A stretch of DNA of 64,000 nucleotides from Gilliamella sp. Lep-s35 (GCF_009795845.1 NZ_WTEX01000004.1:80884-144883); one strand, 5' to 3'; counted from the first letter of the stretch, positions 8,057 to 20,480 are shown. Made by a program: numbers and translations. The notes: generated by a model from the sequence alone, not told the origin.

Positions 8057-8563
8057 TTAATTAGTTGGTGCACTTTCAATGATGTTTGCAAGCTTTTCAA
8101 GCGTTAGTCTTAACAATTTAGGCATGGTATCTAATTCAATTGAATCCATTAAATTTTTAACGTAAAGACCTAATTCAGTATCGCCTTCAACAATTAAGCG
8201 ACGTTGAAAAAATAGGGTGTCAGGATCTTGTCGTCTGGTTGCTATCATAATTAAATCATTAGCATTACCAGTAAAACTCACATCGGGAATCTCTTCTCGA
8301 CTCACAACCAATTTATTGTTGATCAAGCTAACAAACCAGATAAGTCCTAGATCGGTAACTTCTATTTTAAGCCAGCGATTTTCTAAAAAATCAAGATCGC
8401 CATCTTCCAGAGAATGCTTAAATTGTAATTGTAATAATTGCTCAATAACCTGTTTTTTCAAGTTAAATGGAATACAACGTAAGGTAAGCCCCAATGCTTG
8501 TGGGGCTTTATCTACAAATGCTGAATGTATTTTTCCAATAAAGGAATGATGGTTTTCTATCAT
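8057..8563 (-). CDS. ubiT: ubiquinone biosynthesis accessory protein UbiT (SCP2 domain)
   Basis: UbiT (YhbT) is an SCP2 lipid-binding protein needed with UbiU and UbiV for oxygen-independent ubiquinone synthesis. The 168-residue protein has the family signature FSGNANDL-like FTGNANDLIMIATRRQDPDT, FFQRRLIVEGDTELGLYVKN and LMDSIELDTMP, close to the enteric protein. The ubiU-ubiV pair normally beside it is not in this window. It starts one base after the antiporter stop on the same strand, so the two are probably cotranscribed. It suggests quinone synthesis under low oxygen. Confidence 0.9.
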   Translation of the reverse strand: MIENHHSFIGKIHSAFVDKAPQALGLTLRCIPFNLKKQVIEQLLQLQFKHSLEDGDLDFLENRWLKIEVTDLGLIWFVSLINNKLVVSREEIPDVSFTGNANDLIMIATRRQDPDTLFFQRRLIVEGDTELGLYVKNLMDSIELDTMPKLLRLTLEKLANIIESAPTN

Positions 8564-10192
8564 TTATACATCTCCAGAAATCATTTTTTCATAAATATCT
8601 AAGTCAGTATTTAAATGCTCAAAAACCTCTTCACTAACTTCATTACGAACTTTCATTTGTAAAAGTGCTGTTCGTTCTGCACCTATAGCAACTAAACGCA
8701 TACGTCTTTCTAAATTTTCTGCTTCGAGTGCTTTTTGCTCTAAATCTTTAAGGCCAGTTCTACGTCGTAATGAACCGATAACACGAGATCCAACTTCATG
8801 AATAATTTCTTGATCCATTCTGTCTTCAGCTGTTTCTTGTAGTAAATTATTTTGCATTTTTTCCAAACTAATAATTGCCTCTTCGGCCATATGACCTTTT
8901 ACTGTCAATATTTCATTATCTTGTTCTGAATTATCTAAAATAACACTACCTCGTAATAAAATAGGTAAGACAATTACTGCTACAATTAACGAGATTAAAA
9001 TAATACCTGTTGCAATAAAAACAAGTTGATATCGACCAGCAATTGTCATTGGAATAGATAATACACCAGCTAAAGTTATAGCACCTCGAACCCCTGCAAA
9101 TGTTGAAATAAGTAGATCTCGATTCGAGTATGATTTAAATGCAAGAGGTCGCTTGCTTCCAAATGGCATTGTTGGCATATGTTTCATTGCCCATAGCCAA
9201 GCAAAGCGTGTCCCCATTAATACAGCAAAAACAAATATAACAATTAAACATAATTGCCATACTTCAATTGATGAGTCAGTTTGGTTTTCGGTAAAGGTAT
9301 TACTCAAAATTTTTGGTAATTGAATACCTAATAAGACAAAGACAAATCCATTAAACACAAAAGTTAACATTGACCAAGTGCTATCTGATTGTAAACGTGT
9401 AGTTAATGGAGCGTTTCGCATCATACCTGAATGGTTTACGGTCATGCCTGCACTTACTGCAGCTAAAATACCTGAGCAGTGGCATTCTTCTGCCATAATA
9501 TAAGCTGCAAATGGAAGTAAGAATAATAATACAATTTGAATCGCAGGATCATTGTGAGTCAGCTGATTTATTTTACGTAAAATACGTGCATATAGCCAAG
9601 TAAATACAACACCAATAGCTAAACCACCAATCGCAACAACAAAAAAGGTAACACTAATTTGTAATAGATCAAACTGCAATAATCCAGCTGCGATTGCAAT
9701 GGCAAAATTTAATGAAACAAGGCCCGATGCATCGTTCATTAAGGCTTCGCCTTCAATAATTTCCATTTTTTCTTTTTCAATACGACCTTTACCCACAATA
9801 CCGCTTAATGCTACAGCATCGGTTGGAGATAGTACAGCGGCTAAGGCTAACCCTGCTGCTAATTCAACATTTGGTAATATCCAATGAAGAATATAACCCA
9901 AGGCAATAATGGAAATAACAACTAACACTAAAGCCAGTCCAACAATTTCTCTACTATTATAGATGAAGTCCTTTACCGAGGTTTTGCGTCCATCAGCAAA
10001 AAGTAAAGGAGGAATAAATAAAACAAGAAATAGTTTAGGATCAAATTCTACATAAACACCAAAGGCAGCTAACATGCAACCTAATAATATTTGCATTAGA
10101 GGCAGTGGAATTTGTATTGGTAACATTTTAACAACGACACCAGAAAGTGATACAATTAACACAAGAAGTAAAATTATTGAGAAAAGTTCCAT
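8564..10192 (-). CDS. Na+/H+ antiporter, CPA1 family (YjcE/NhaP type)
   Basis: An inner-membrane cation:proton antiporter of 542 residues with about 12 hydrophobic segments in the first 415. Family signatures include IPLPLMQILLG, LFLVLFIPPLLFADGRKT, LAAVLSPTDAVALSG with the conserved Asp pair region, GEALMNDASGLVSLNFA and FVFNGFVFVLLGIQLP. The C-terminal 120 residues are charged, helical and cytosolic. Wording is close to enteric YjcE. Transport of Na+ or K+ in exchange for protons is inferred from the family. Transcribed divergently from recO and directly upstream of ubiT. Confidence 0.88.
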   Translation of the reverse strand: MELFSIILLLVLIVSLSGVVVKMLPIQIPLPLMQILLGCMLAAFGVYVEFDPKLFLVLFIPPLLFADGRKTSVKDFIYNSREIVGLALVLVVISIIALGYILHWILPNVELAAGLALAAVLSPTDAVALSGIVGKGRIEKEKMEIIEGEALMNDASGLVSLNFAIAIAAGLLQFDLLQISVTFFVVAIGGLAIGVVFTWLYARILRKINQLTHNDPAIQIVLLFLLPFAAYIMAEECHCSGILAAVSAGMTVNHSGMMRNAPLTTRLQSDSTWSMLTFVFNGFVFVLLGIQLPKILSNTFTENQTDSSIEVWQLCLIVIFVFAVLMGTRFAWLWAMKHMPTMPFGSKRPLAFKSYSNRDLLISTFAGVRGAITLAGVLSIPMTIAGRYQLVFIATGIILISLIVAVIVLPILLRGSVILDNSEQDNEILTVKGHMAEEAIISLEKMQNNLLQETAEDRMDQEIIHEVGSRVIGSLRRRTGLKDLEQKALEAENLERRMRLVAIGAERTALLQMKVRNEVSEEVFEHLNTDLDIYEKMISGDV

Positions 10193-10347
10193 AGTTTATC
10201 TTTTATTTATCCTATAATCCTATTTTTTATGTTGATTATACCGGATCTTTAATTAAATTTCAGGTGAAAATTTCATAGAATGATTTAAATTTTGGTCAAA
10301 TACAATTATTAATCAAAAAATCGTGATGTAATTAAAAGGCATTATGA

Positions 10348-11040
10348 ATGGAAAATTGGCAAAGAGCATTTATACTACATACTCGTTCTTATACAGAAAG
10401 CAGTTTATTGGCCGATCTGTTTGTTGAAAATGTAGGCAAAGTTACTGTTTTGGCGAAAGGAGCTAGACGCAAAAGTTCTGCATTAAAAGGGATGTTGCAA
10501 CCTTTTACGCCGTTAATAGTACAATATTCAGGGCAAGGGAATATTAAAACGTTGCGGAAAGTTGAAGCTATGTCTCTTGCATTGCCGTTGGTTTCTGTTT
10601 TCTTATATAGTGCATTTTATTTAAATGAGTTATTGCATCGGGTTTTAGTTGCAGAAACTGAAATCCCCACTCTTTTTGATAATTATTTAAAAAGCCTACA
10701 GCAATTAGCTCAGCAAATACCCGCTGAAAATGTATTGCGTACATTCGAATTATCATTATTAGAAAACTTAGGTTACCAAGTTGATTTTTTCCATTGTTAT
10801 GTCACTGGTGATGCCATTATTGAATCCATGCATTATCAATATCAATCTGAAAAAGGGTTTATGAGTAGTTTATTACAAAATAGTACTAGTTTTACAGGTG
10901 AACAAGTTTTAGCTTTAGGAAAACGTCAATTTAATAATGAAGAGACACTAAAAGCAGCTAAGCGTTTTACCAGAATGGCGTTAAAGCCTTATGTTGGCTC
11001 AAAACCTTTTAAAAGTAGAGAGTTATTTTTAAAAATTTAG
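10348..11040 (+). CDS. recO: DNA repair protein RecO
   Basis: RecO with RecR loads RecA onto SSB-coated single strands in the RecF pathway. The 230-residue protein starts MENWQRAFILHTRSYTESS and shows the N-terminal OB fold (VGKVTVLAKGARRKSS), the helical domain FYLNELLHRVL and FELSLLENLGYQVDF, and the C-terminal KPYVGSKPFKSRELF typical of gammaproteobacterial RecO. The zinc-binding cysteine cluster found in some lineages is absent, as in enterics. In many relatives it follows era; here it stands alone. Confidence 0.93.
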   Translation: MENWQRAFILHTRSYTESSLLADLFVENVGKVTVLAKGARRKSSALKGMLQPFTPLIVQYSGQGNIKTLRKVEAMSLALPLVSVFLYSAFYLNELLHRVLVAETEIPTLFDNYLKSLQQLAQQIPAENVLRTFELSLLENLGYQVDFFHCYVTGDAIIESMHYQYQSEKGFMSSLLQNSTSFTGEQVLALGKRQFNNEETLKAAKRFTRMALKPYVGSKPFKSRELFLKI

Positions 11041-11076
11041 TTTTGTCAATTTTTAAAATAATGTGTAATAAAATAG

Positions 11077-11532
11077 TTAAACTTTTTTGGATATTTGATT
11101 AAGTAATATATCAAGTTGGTTTGCAAATTTTTCTCGGTCTTTACTGTTAAACGTAGCAGGTCCTTTAGACTGTACTCCGCTGGCACGCATGGTTTCCATG
11201 AAATCTCGTATAGTTAATCGTTCTTTAATTGTATCAAGTGTATATTTTTCCCCTCGCGGTGTAAGTACAAAAGCACCTTTATTTAAAACATCTGCAGCAA
11301 GTGGGATATCAGATGTAATAACTAAATCATTTGTTTTGACTAACTCAATAATTTTATTATCAGCAATATCAAACCCTTTCTCTACTTGTAACGCCTTAAT
11401 ATAAGGCGAAAAAGGGATTGTTAACCGCTGATTAGCAACCAATGTGGTATTAATTGCTTTACGATTTGCTGCTCGATATAAAATCTCTTTAATTGGGGCA
11501 GGGCATGCATCTGCATCAATCCAAATATTCAT
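11077..11532 (-). CDS. yaiI: UPF0178 / YaiI family protein
   Basis: A 151-residue member of the UPF0178 (DUF188) family, which adopts a PIN-like fold. It starts MNIWIDADACPAPIKEILYR, with the acidic DADACP motif, and contains DLVITSDIPLAADVLNKGA and FNSKDREKFANQLD, all characteristic. The family is widespread; a nuclease role has been suggested from the fold but is not established. Transcribed on the opposite strand and ending 37 bp from the recO stop. Confidence 0.88.
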   Translation of the reverse strand: MNIWIDADACPAPIKEILYRAANRKAINTTLVANQRLTIPFSPYIKALQVEKGFDIADNKIIELVKTNDLVITSDIPLAADVLNKGAFVLTPRGEKYTLDTIKERLTIRDFMETMRASGVQSKGPATFNSKDREKFANQLDILLNQISKKV

Positions 11533-12056
11533 AGTAGTTATATATTATTAATCCGTATAAAAAAACAATCTGCTCAAGATTCGTTCATGGCTAAAATAAT
11601 TCACTAAAAACGTATAAGATGTTTTATCAAAAACTGTTTTATGTGGTTTACGCATGTTATAACTTTTAGCTTTGCATTATATTTTTGAGTCGCTAAATAT
11701 TTGCTGATTATGCCACATCACAATTAAATATGCATGTTACTCTTTTTTTATTTTTTTATCTCCAAACGGTATAGACTCCTGAATATTTTTTACAGGAAAT
11801 ATAATCTAAAAAGGAACAGCTGTGTAAATGACTCATGAAAAAATAAAACTTAGGTAGAAAATTGCGTTACTAACTTAGGCGTTTCTTAAATAATATAAGT
11901 AAAGTGAGTAATTTCTATATTTGTAAATATGTTTCAAGTAACTATGTATTTTAGTTTATGTTTCTAAATTTATTGAGAACGGCATGAAAATGATTTTTTT
12001 ATTTAAAATCTTGATGACAAGTGATAGTATATTTGGTCTATTTTTTATGTATGCAA
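11533..12056. other. long gene-free region upstream of thrS
   Basis: About 520 bases with no supportable gene. It is AT-rich and must contain the promoters of yaiI (leftward) and thrS (rightward). A small inverted repeat TCCTG/CAGGA lies near 11776-11805. No promoter stands out clearly. The thrS operator candidate follows at 12057. Confidence 0.4.
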
Positions 12057-12077
12057 GTGCGCTTTCGTGTGGCGCAC
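12057..12077 (+). promoter_or_regulatory. tRNA-Thr anticodon-like operator hairpin before thrS
   Basis: GTGCGC (12057-12062) pairs with GCGCAC (12072-12077) around the 9-nt loop TTTCGTGTG, which contains CGT. It lies 20-40 nt ahead of the thrS start. In E. coli, ThrRS binds an anticodon-arm mimic with CGU in its loop just upstream of its own start and blocks the ribosome. Position and loop match that arrangement, but the function here is inferred. Confidence 0.5.
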
Positions 12078-12096
12078 CACTGTTTAAGGATTTATT

Positions 12097-14022
12097 ATGC
12101 CAATAATTACTCTTCCTGACGGAAGTCAACGTCAATTTGATAAGCCTGTTACCATTTTAGAAGTCGCTCAAAGTATAGGTGCTGGACTAGCAAAAGCTTG
12201 TATAGCAGGGCGTGTAAATGGTGAACGTAAAGATGCTTGTGATGTCATTACTGAAGATGCAACATTAGCTATCATTACAGCTAAAGATGAAGATGGACTC
12301 GAAATTATTCGTCATTCTTGTGCACATTTATTGGGTCACGCAATTAAACAACTATGGCCTAATGTGCAAATGGCAATAGGTCCAACAATTGATAATGGCT
12401 TTTATTATGATGTTGATTTAGATCACTCTTTAACTCAGGAAGACCTTGATGCACTAGAAAAACGCATGCATGAGCTGGCAAAGAAAAACTACGATGTGAA
12501 AAAGGAAGTCGTTAGTTGGGAACAAGCCAGAGAAACTTTTTGGAATCGTCATGAACCTTATAAAATTGCAATTTTAGATGAGAATATCTCTAAAGATGCA
12601 ACACCAGCACTTTATCATCATGAAGAGTATATTGATATGTGTCGTGGACCGCATGTACCTAATATGCGTTTTTGCCATCATTTTAAATTGCAAAAAATTG
12701 CTGGAGCTTATTGGCGCGGTAACAGTGATAATAAAATGTTACAACGTATTTATGGAACAGCATGGGCAGATAAAAAACAACTTGATAGCTATTTACAATT
12801 TTTAGAAGAAGCCGCTAAACGAGATCATCGTAAAATAGGTAAGCAGCTTGATCTTTATCATATGCAAGAAGAAGCGCCAGGCATGGTATTTTGGCATAAT
12901 GATGGTTGGATTATTTTCCGTGAACTTGAGGTTTTTGTTCGTACCAAATTAAAGGAATATGATTACCAAGAAGTAAAAGGTCCATTTATGATGGATCGAA
13001 TTTTGTGGGAAAAAACAGGACATTGGGGTAACTACAAAGAATTAATGTTTGTAACATCTTCAGAAAACCGCGAATATTGTATTAAACCAATGAACTGCCC
13101 AGGACACGTACAGATTTTTAATCAAGGGTTAAAATCTTACCGTGATTTACCATTACGTATGGCAGAATTTGGTAGTTGTCATCGAAATGAGCCTTCAGGA
13201 TCTTTACATGGCTTAATGCGGGTTCGAGGTTTTACTCAAGATGATGCTCATATTTTCTGTACTGAAAGTCAAATTCGTAGTGAAGTGAATAGTTGTATCA
13301 AAATGGTTTATGATACTTATAGTACTTTTGGTTTTACCGATATTACGGTTAAACTGTCAACTCGCCCAGAAAAACGAATTGGTAAAGATGAAACTTGGGA
13401 TCTTGCTGAAAAAGATTTAGCTGAATGTTTAACTGAAAATGGTATCGAATTTGAATATCTACCAGGCGAAGGTGCCTTTTATGGACCCAAAATTGAGTTT
13501 ACACTACATGACTGTTTAGGTCGTGCGTGGCAATGTGGTACAGTTCAGCTCGACTTTATGTTACCAGAGCGTTTGGACGCAACTTATGTTGGTGAAGATA
13601 ATGAACGTCATATTCCTGTTATGATCCATAGAGCTATTTTAGGGTCAATGGAGCGTTTTATGGGGATTTTAACTGAAAACTGTGCAGGTTTTTTCCCTAC
13701 TTGGCTTTCTCCACTACAAGTTGTTGTAATCAATATTACTGATAATCAAGCTCAATATGCCAAACAATTATCCGAACAATTACAAAAAGTTGGTATTAGA
13801 GCAAAAGCAGACTTGAGAAATGAGAAAATTGGGTTTAAAATTCGTGAGCACACATTGAAACGTGTTCCATATATGTTTGTCTGTGGAGACAAAGAAATGG
13901 AATCGGGAACTATTTCAGTTCGAACTCGCCAAGGTAAAGATCTTGGTAGCTTTGAAGTGAAACATGTTATAGAATTGTTGCTTAACGAAATTCATAGTCG
14001 TTCATTAGAACAAATGAATTAA
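12097..14022 (+). CDS. thrS: threonyl-tRNA synthetase
   Basis: Charges tRNA-Thr. Length 641 residues (E. coli 642). Domains in order: TGS (1-62, starts [19 protein letters not shown]), the editing SAD domain with [11 protein letters not shown], the class II catalytic core with [39 protein letters not shown] and the zinc ligands Cys and His in these motifs, and the anticodon-binding domain from about 540 ([14 protein letters not shown]). First gene of the translation operon; infC follows after 27 bp. An operator-like hairpin precedes it. Confidence 0.97.
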   Translation: MPIITLPDGSQRQFDKPVTILEVAQSIGAGLAKACIAGRVNGERKDACDVITEDATLAIITAKDEDGLEIIRHSCAHLLGHAIKQLWPNVQMAIGPTIDNGFYYDVDLDHSLTQEDLDALEKRMHELAKKNYDVKKEVVSWEQARETFWNRHEPYKIAILDENISKDATPALYHHEEYIDMCRGPHVPNMRFCHHFKLQKIAGAYWRGNSDNKMLQRIYGTAWADKKQLDSYLQFLEEAAKRDHRKIGKQLDLYHMQEEAPGMVFWHNDGWIIFRELEVFVRTKLKEYDYQEVKGPFMMDRILWEKTGHWGNYKELMFVTSSENREYCIKPMNCPGHVQIFNQGLKSYRDLPLRMAEFGSCHRNEPSGSLHGLMRVRGFTQDDAHIFCTESQIRSEVNSCIKMVYDTYSTFGFTDITVKLSTRPEKRIGKDETWDLAEKDLAECLTENGIEFEYLPGEGAFYGPKIEFTLHDCLGRAWQCGTVQLDFMLPERLDATYVGEDNERHIPVMIHRAILGSMERFMGILTENCAGFFPTWLSPLQVVVINITDNQAQYAKQLSEQLQKVGIRAKADLRNEKIGFKIREHTLKRVPYMFVCGDKEMESGTISVRTRQGKDLGSFEVKHVIELLLNEIHSRSLEQMN

Positions 14023-14049
14023 TGATAAATTAATTTGGAGGAATAAGAT

Positions 14050-14589
14050 ATTAAAGTCAGTAAACGAATTCAGTCAACACGTGCGCATAAAATTAACGAT
14101 GAAATTACTGCGCGCGAGGTGAGGTTAACCGGCGTCGATGGTGAGCAGCTCGGTATTGTAAGCTTAGACGAAGCTTTAAAACAAGCGGAAGAAGCAACTC
14201 TTGATTTAGTTGAAATAAGCCCTAATGCAGAGCCACCTGTTTGTCGAATTATGGATTATGGCAAATTCCTCTACGAAAAGAGTAAAGCAACAAAAGAGCA
14301 AAAGAAAAAGCAAAAGGTTGTTCAGGTCAAGGAAATTAAATTCCGACCTGGTACAGACGAAGGCGATTATCAGGTAAAACTCCGCAGCCTGATTCGCTTT
14401 CTTGAAGATGGCGATAAAGCTAAAGTCACGCTGCGTTTTCGTGGTCGTGAAATGGCTCACCAGCAGTTAGGTTCTGAAATGCTTGATCGCATTAAAGAGG
14501 ACTTAGCTGATTTGGCAATCATTGAATCTTATCCAACTAAGATCGAAGGTCGTCAAATGATAATGGTACTTGCGCCGAAGAAGAAATAA
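14050..14589 (+). CDS. infC: translation initiation factor IF-3, ATT start
   Basis: IF-3 binds the 30S subunit, prevents subunit association and proofreads the start codon. The frame begins at ATT 14050, reading (M)[18 protein letters not shown], behind GGAGG at 14037-14041. E. coli infC also starts with ATT, which lets IF-3 repress its own synthesis by discriminating against the unusual codon. An internal GTG at 14119 would remove the first 23 residues of the N-terminal domain and is not the start. From ATT the product has 179 residues, the normal size. The C-terminal domain has [19 protein letters not shown]. Confidence 0.95.
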   Translation: MKVSKRIQSTRAHKINDEITAREVRLTGVDGEQLGIVSLDEALKQAEEATLDLVEISPNAEPPVCRIMDYGKFLYEKSKATKEQKKKQKVVQVKEIKFRPGTDEGDYQVKLRSLIRFLEDGDKAKVTLRFRGREMAHQQLGSEMLDRIKEDLADLAIIESYPTKIEGRQMIMVLAPKKK

Positions 14590-14673
14590 TGGTTTTACAA
14601 GCTAATTTTTGATTTATTGAAAGTTACACCATTATTTTATTTTTATTAACAATGCGAAGTGGAAATTAATAAA

Positions 14674-14871
14674 ATGCCTAAAATTAAAACTGTAAGAGGC
14701 GCAGCAAAGCGCTTTAAAAAAACAGCTTCTGGTGGCTTTAAGCATAAGCAAGCTAACAAGAGTCATATCTTAACTAAAAAATCAACCAAACGTAAACGTC
14801 ATTTACGTGGTTTGACAACTGTGTCAAAAGGCGATTTAGGTTTAGTTACTGCGTGTGTTCCATACGCTTAA
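14674..14871 (+). CDS. rpmI: 50S ribosomal protein L35
   Basis: Strongly basic 65-residue protein starting [20 protein letters not shown], the L35 consensus and its usual length. ATG 14674 is preferred; upstream in-frame codons would add five atypical residues. The 85-nt gap after infC is where E. coli carries the L20-binding translational operator, so similar control of rpmI-rplT is possible, though I cannot draw the pseudoknot with confidence. Confidence 0.96.
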   Translation: MPKIKTVRGAAKRFKKTASGGFKHKQANKSHILTKKSTKRKRHLRGLTTVSKGDLGLVTACVPYA

Positions 14872-14900
14872 TTTATTGGTTAATTATTTAGAGGATATAG

Positions 14901-15257
<357 letters not shown>

Positions 15258-15267
15258 TATTTATGAG

Positions 15268-15290
15268 AGCCGAGTTATCTCGGCTTTTAT
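15268..15290 (+). terminator. terminator after rplT
   Basis: AGCCGAG (15268-15274), loop TTAT, CTCGGCT (15279-15285) and a following T-rich run. Probably partial, since pheS lies further down the same strand. Confidence 0.8.
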
Positions 15291-15331
15291 TATTTTAATT
15301 TTTGATTTTTATCATAAAGAGTAATTTAATT

Positions 15332-16454
<1,123 letters not shown>

Positions 16455-16470
16455 TTCTGGAGATCAAAGC

Positions 16471-18858
16471 ATGAAATTTAGTGAAAGTTGGCTACGTGAA
16501 TGGATCAATCCAGAAATTAGTAGCGAAACGTTAGCCGATCAATTAACAATGGCTGGTTTAGAAGTTGATGATATTGAAAAGGTTGCTGGTGATTTTTCTG
16601 GCGTGGTTGTTGGCAAAGTTGTTGAATGTATGCAGCATCCGAATGCAGATAAATTACGTGTTACAAAAGTTGATATAGGTAAACCAGAATTACTTGATAT
16701 TGTCTGTGGAGCACCAAATTGCCGTCAAGGATTAACCGTTGCTTGTGCTACAGTCGGAGCTATATTACCTGGTGATTTTAAAATTAAAGCAGCCAAACTG
16801 CGAGGAGAACCTTCAGAAGGGATGCTTTGTTCTTATTCTGAGTTGGGTATTTCTGATGATCATAATGGAATTATTGAATTACCTGATGATGCGCCTTTAG
16901 GCATGGATATTCGCGAATATTTAAATCTTAATGATGTAATAATTGATATTAGTGTAACACCAAACCGTGCAGATTGTTTTGGTATTGTTGGTATTGCTAG
17001 AGATATTTCTGCAGTTAACAATATAGTTATGAAAGAAATGAAAGTAGACAGCGTTCCAGCAACAATGACCGATACATTACCTATTCAGGTCGATGAAACT
17101 AAAGCTGCGCCACGTTATTTGGGTAGAGTTATAAAAAATATTAATGTTAATGCTACAACACCGCTTTGGATGAAAGAAAAATTACGTAGAGGTGGAATTC
17201 GTTCAATTGATGCTGTTGTTGATATTACTAACTATGTGTTATTAGAGCTTGGTCATCCAATGCATGCCTTCGATTTGGCTCAGATAGAAAAGGGCATTGT
17301 TGTCCGTTATGCTAAAGAAAATGAAAAACTAGTTTTACTCAATGGTAATGAAGTTAAACTTAATAACAAAACCTTAGTTATTGCTGATCACCAAAAAATT
17401 TTAGCATTAGCAGGAATTATGGGCGGTGAAAAATCAGGCGTAACTCAATCAACTAAAGATATATTTCTTGAGTCAGCATTTTTTAATCCATTAGCAATAA
17501 TAGGAAAAGCTCGTGAGTATGGTCTACATACCGATGCTTCTCACCGTTATGAACGTGGCGTTGATCCAGCTTTACAGTTGGTGGCAATGGAAAGAGCTAG
17601 TCAATTAGTAATTGAAATTTGTGGTGGTGAAGTAGGTCCAATTATTGATGTCACAAATCAAAATGATCTTCCTACACAGGCAACTATTGAGTTACACCGT
17701 AATAAAATTGATCGTATCATTGGTTATCAAATCGAAACGCAAAAAATTAGTGATATTTTAAACAGACTTGGTTGTGATGTTGAATATAACAATAATGTTT
17801 GGATTGTAAAATCACCAAGTTGGCGATTTGATTTACAAATTGAAGAAGATCTAGTTGAAGAAATAGCTCGAATTTACGGATATAACAATATCCCAAATGC
17901 TAACCTGAAAATTGAATCTATAATGAAACCAAAACCAGAAAGTCAAATATCATTACGAAGAGTAAAAGATTTATTGGTTGATAGGGGGTATCAAGAGGCA
18001 GTTACATACAGCTTTGTTGATCCAAAAATTCAGCAAATTCTTCATCCTGAGCAAGATGAAATAAAATTACCTAATCCTATTTCAAGTGAAATGTCAGTTA
18101 TGCGTTTATCACTATGGTCAGGCTTATTAGATGCAGCTTTATATAATCAAAACCGTCAGCAAACACGTATTCGATTATTTGAAACTGGTTTACGTTTTGT
18201 ACCTGATGAAAAATGTGAATTTGGTGTACATCAAGAATTAATGTTATCAGGCATTGTTTCTGGAAATTTATACGAAGAACATTGGGGACTTCCAAAAAAG
18301 AACGTGGATTTTTATGATCTTAAAGGTGATATTGAATCAATTTTGTCTCTTTTGGGATGTGCTGATAACGTGCTGTTTAAAAAACCTCAATTATCAGCCT
18401 TACATCCAGGACAAAGTGCTGCGATTTATTTAAATGAAGAACCAATAGGTTATTTTGGTGTCTTACATCCAGAAATTGAAAAAAAACTGTCTTTAAATAG
18501 TAAAACTCTTGTTTTTGAAATAAATTTAGATAAAATTACTGGAAAAAAGGTTCCCGTTGTTCAGGACTTATCCAAATATCCGTCTAATAAACGAGATATT
18601 GCTATTATTGTTTCAAAAACAATATCAGCAGCAGATATTATTTTAGAGTGTAAAAAAGCAGGTGGTGAGCAACTTATTAAAGTTAATCTTTTTGATGTTT
18701 ATACAGGTGAAAATATCAAAGAAGATCAAAAAAGCCTTGCTATCAGTTTGATTTTACAAGATAAATCACGTACACTTGAAGATGAAGATATAACAAACAT
18801 TGTAAACAAGTGCGTTATTGCTTTACAAAATCGTTTTAAAGCCTTATTAAGAGAATAA
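16471..18858 (+). CDS. pheT: phenylalanyl-tRNA synthetase beta subunit
   Basis: Beta subunit carrying editing and tRNA-binding modules; 795 residues, as in E. coli. Starts [19 protein letters not shown]. Domains in order: tRNA-binding EMAP-like domain at about 40-150 ([20 protein letters not shown]), B3/B4 editing domain with [12 protein letters not shown] and [13 protein letters not shown]5, the catalytic-like core, and the C-terminal ferredoxin-fold anticodon-binding domain ([16 protein letters not shown]). Its stop lies 4 bp ahead of ihfA. Confidence 0.97.
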   Translation: MKFSESWLREWINPEISSETLADQLTMAGLEVDDIEKVAGDFSGVVVGKVVECMQHPNADKLRVTKVDIGKPELLDIVCGAPNCRQGLTVACATVGAILPGDFKIKAAKLRGEPSEGMLCSYSELGISDDHNGIIELPDDAPLGMDIREYLNLNDVIIDISVTPNRADCFGIVGIARDISAVNNIVMKEMKVDSVPATMTDTLPIQVDETKAAPRYLGRVIKNINVNATTPLWMKEKLRRGGIRSIDAVVDITNYVLLELGHPMHAFDLAQIEKGIVVRYAKENEKLVLLNGNEVKLNNKTLVIADHQKILALAGIMGGEKSGVTQSTKDIFLESAFFNPLAIIGKAREYGLHTDASHRYERGVDPALQLVAMERASQLVIEICGGEVGPIIDVTNQNDLPTQATIELHRNKIDRIIGYQIETQKISDILNRLGCDVEYNNNVWIVKSPSWRFDLQIEEDLVEEIARIYGYNNIPNANLKIESIMKPKPESQISLRRVKDLLVDRGYQEAVTYSFVDPKIQQILHPEQDEIKLPNPISSEMSVMRLSLWSGLLDAALYNQNRQQTRIRLFETGLRFVPDEKCEFGVHQELMLSGIVSGNLYEEHWGLPKKNVDFYDLKGDIESILSLLGCADNVLFKKPQLSALHPGQSAAIYLNEEPIGYFGVLHPEIEKKLSLNSKTLVFEINLDKITGKKVPVVQDLSKYPSNKRDIAIIVSKTISAADIILECKKAGGEQLIKVNLFDVYTGENIKEDQKSLAISLILQDKSRTLEDEDITNIVNKCVIALQNRFKALLRE

Positions 18859-18862
18859 TAAT

Positions 18863-19156
18863 ATGACATTAACTAAAGCAGATATAGCAGATCGTCTTGC
18901 CGAAAAATTTAATATTGATCGCCAAGAAGCTAAAGTCCTTGTTGAACTCTTTTTTGAAGAGATCCGCGTGGCTTTAGAAAAAGGGGAGCCAGTAAAATTA
19001 TCAGGGTTTGGTAATTTTGCAGTACGTGATAAAAATTCACGCCCAGGTCGTAACCCTAAAACAGGAGAAAGTGTAGATATTTCAGCTCGAAGAGTTGTTA
19101 CATTTAGGCCAGGAATTAAATTTAGAGAACGTGTAGAAAAAAACTTAGTCATCTAA
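18863..19156 (+). CDS. ihfA: integration host factor alpha subunit
   Basis: IHF-alpha, 97 residues, pairs with IHF-beta to bind and sharply bend DNA in replication, recombination and transcription. The protein reads [20 protein letters not shown] and has the intercalating beta-arm region with RNPKTGES and PGIKFRERV. It is the last gene of the thrS-pheT operon, 4 bp after pheT, as in enterics. IHF is required in relatives for spacer acquisition by type I CRISPR systems, a possible link to the repeats at 47 kb. Confidence 0.95.
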   Translation: MTLTKADIADRLAEKFNIDRQEAKVLVELFFEEIRVALEKGEPVKLSGFGNFAVRDKNSRPGRNPKTGESVDISARRVVTFRPGIKFRERVEKNLVI

Positions 19157-19185
19157 GTTTATAAATTTATATTTTCAATGCAATG

Positions 19186-19230
19186 GCCTTTCTTTTGTTA
19201 AAATACCTGAAAGGCTAATTTCTTTTTTAA
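19186..19230 (+). terminator. terminator after ihfA
   Basis: GCCTTTC (19186-19192) pairs with GAAAGGC (19209-19215), then TAATTTCTTTTTT. Separates the operon from the 4.5S RNA promoter. Confidence 0.65.
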
Positions 19231-19240
19231 CAAAAATAAG

Positions 19241-19269
19241 TTGTATTAATTTCTAAAATAAAGCATAAT
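19241..19269 (+). promoter_or_regulatory. 4.5S RNA promoter
   Basis: TTGTAT (19241-19246), 17-nt spacer, CATAAT (19264-19269), about 13 nt ahead of the RNA's first paired base. Confidence 0.6.
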
Positions 19270-19282
19270 ATTGCCTCCTCAA

Positions 19283-19396
19283 TGGAGACTCTATGGGTCC
19301 TCTTGCAACATTTTTTTGCTCATCAGGTCAGGTCCGGAAGGAAGCAGCCAAAGTAAAACATATGTGTGTGGGATGTGGCTGATAGGGTTTCCTCCA
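19283..19396 (+). ncRNA. ffs: 4.5S RNA of the signal recognition particle
   Basis: Contains the nearly invariant apical part CAGGTCAGGTCCGGAAGGAA followed by GCAGCCA, and the opposing GGATGTGGCTGATAGGG strand. The ends TGGAG... and ...CTCCA pair to close the long hairpin, giving 114 nt, the E. coli length. Binds Ffh to target inner-membrane proteins. Confidence 0.95.
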
Positions 19397-19588
19397 TATC
19401 ATTTTTTAATTTCTATCTAACCATTCATATTATGTTTGTTAAATAAACAAATATTATCTCATTATAAAATATACTTACGTTGATAGTTGTATCTGTAATT
19501 TATTTTTGCGATCATACATAAAATGTATTTTAATTGCAGTATTGCGATTTTTTTATTCAAAATTATTATACCAAAAGAGAGAAAAATT

Positions 19589-20458
19589 ATGATGCGAGTT
19601 GGATTGTTTATTCTAACTAACTTAGCCGTTATGTTTGTATTTGGAATCATTCTAAGTATCTTAGGCGTTGATTCACATAGTACGCTAGGTTTACTTATTT
19701 TTGCAGCAATATTTGGTTTTGGAGGATCTTTTATATCCCTTCTTTTATCTAAGCGAATGGCTTTGCGGTCAGTAGGGGGAGAGATCATTACTCAACCAAG
19801 TAATAGTCAAGAACAATGGTTGCTTGATATTGTTCGTCGTTTATCAACAGAACTTAATATAAAAATGCCAGATGTTGCCATCTATCATGCTCAAGATGTT
19901 AATGCTTTTGCAACCGGCGCAACTAAAAATAGTTCTCTTGTTGCAGTAAGTTCTGGCTTATTAAATACTATGACTCAAGATGAAGCTGAAGCGGTAATTG
20001 GTCATGAAATGAGTCATATTGCTAATGGTGATATGGTCACTATGACTTTATTACAAGGTGTACTTAATACTTTTGTTATTTTTATTTCAAGAATGTTAGC
20101 ATCCCTTGTAGCTCAAGCATTGGATGATCGTAATCGTGGTTTATCACAATTAGCGTATTTCTTGATAGTTATGGTATTTGAAACAGTATTTGGTATTTTA
20201 GCAAGCCTTATAGCAATGTGGTTTTCTCGTTATCGAGAATTTCACGCTGATGCTGGTTCGGCTAAATTAGTAGGCAGCATAAAGATGATTGCTGCGTTAG
20301 AAAAACTAAAAACTAGCCATGAACCAAGTGAAGATACTTCAATTTTAGCATTCTGCATTAATGGTGCGAAAAAAGCAAAATTTTCTGAATTGTTTATGTC
20401 TCATCCGCCATTAGAAAAACGTATAGAAGCTTTACGGAACCGAACTTATCAAAGTTAA
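19589..20458 (+). CDS. htpX: membrane zinc protease HtpX
   Basis: HtpX degrades misfolded inner-membrane proteins. From ATG 19589 ([19 protein letters not shown]) the product has 289 residues. Two N-terminal membrane segments, the zinc motif HEMSH with the third ligand in a downstream Glu-containing segment ([15 protein letters not shown]), two more hydrophobic segments between them, and the conserved [19 protein letters not shown] before the active site. An open frame extends upstream but adds atypical residues; GAGAG precedes the chosen start. Confidence 0.95.
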   Translation: MMRVGLFILTNLAVMFVFGIILSILGVDSHSTLGLLIFAAIFGFGGSFISLLLSKRMALRSVGGEIITQPSNSQEQWLLDIVRRLSTELNIKMPDVAIYHAQDVNAFATGATKNSSLVAVSSGLLNTMTQDEAEAVIGHEMSHIANGDMVTMTLLQGVLNTFVIFISRMLASLVAQALDDRNRGLSQLAYFLIVMVFETVFGILASLIAMWFSRYREFHADAGSAKLVGSIKMIAALEKLKTSHEPSEDTSILAFCINGAKKAKFSELFMSHPPLEKRIEALRNRTYQS

Positions 20459-20480
20459 TAATTAACTAGTTCATAACAGA

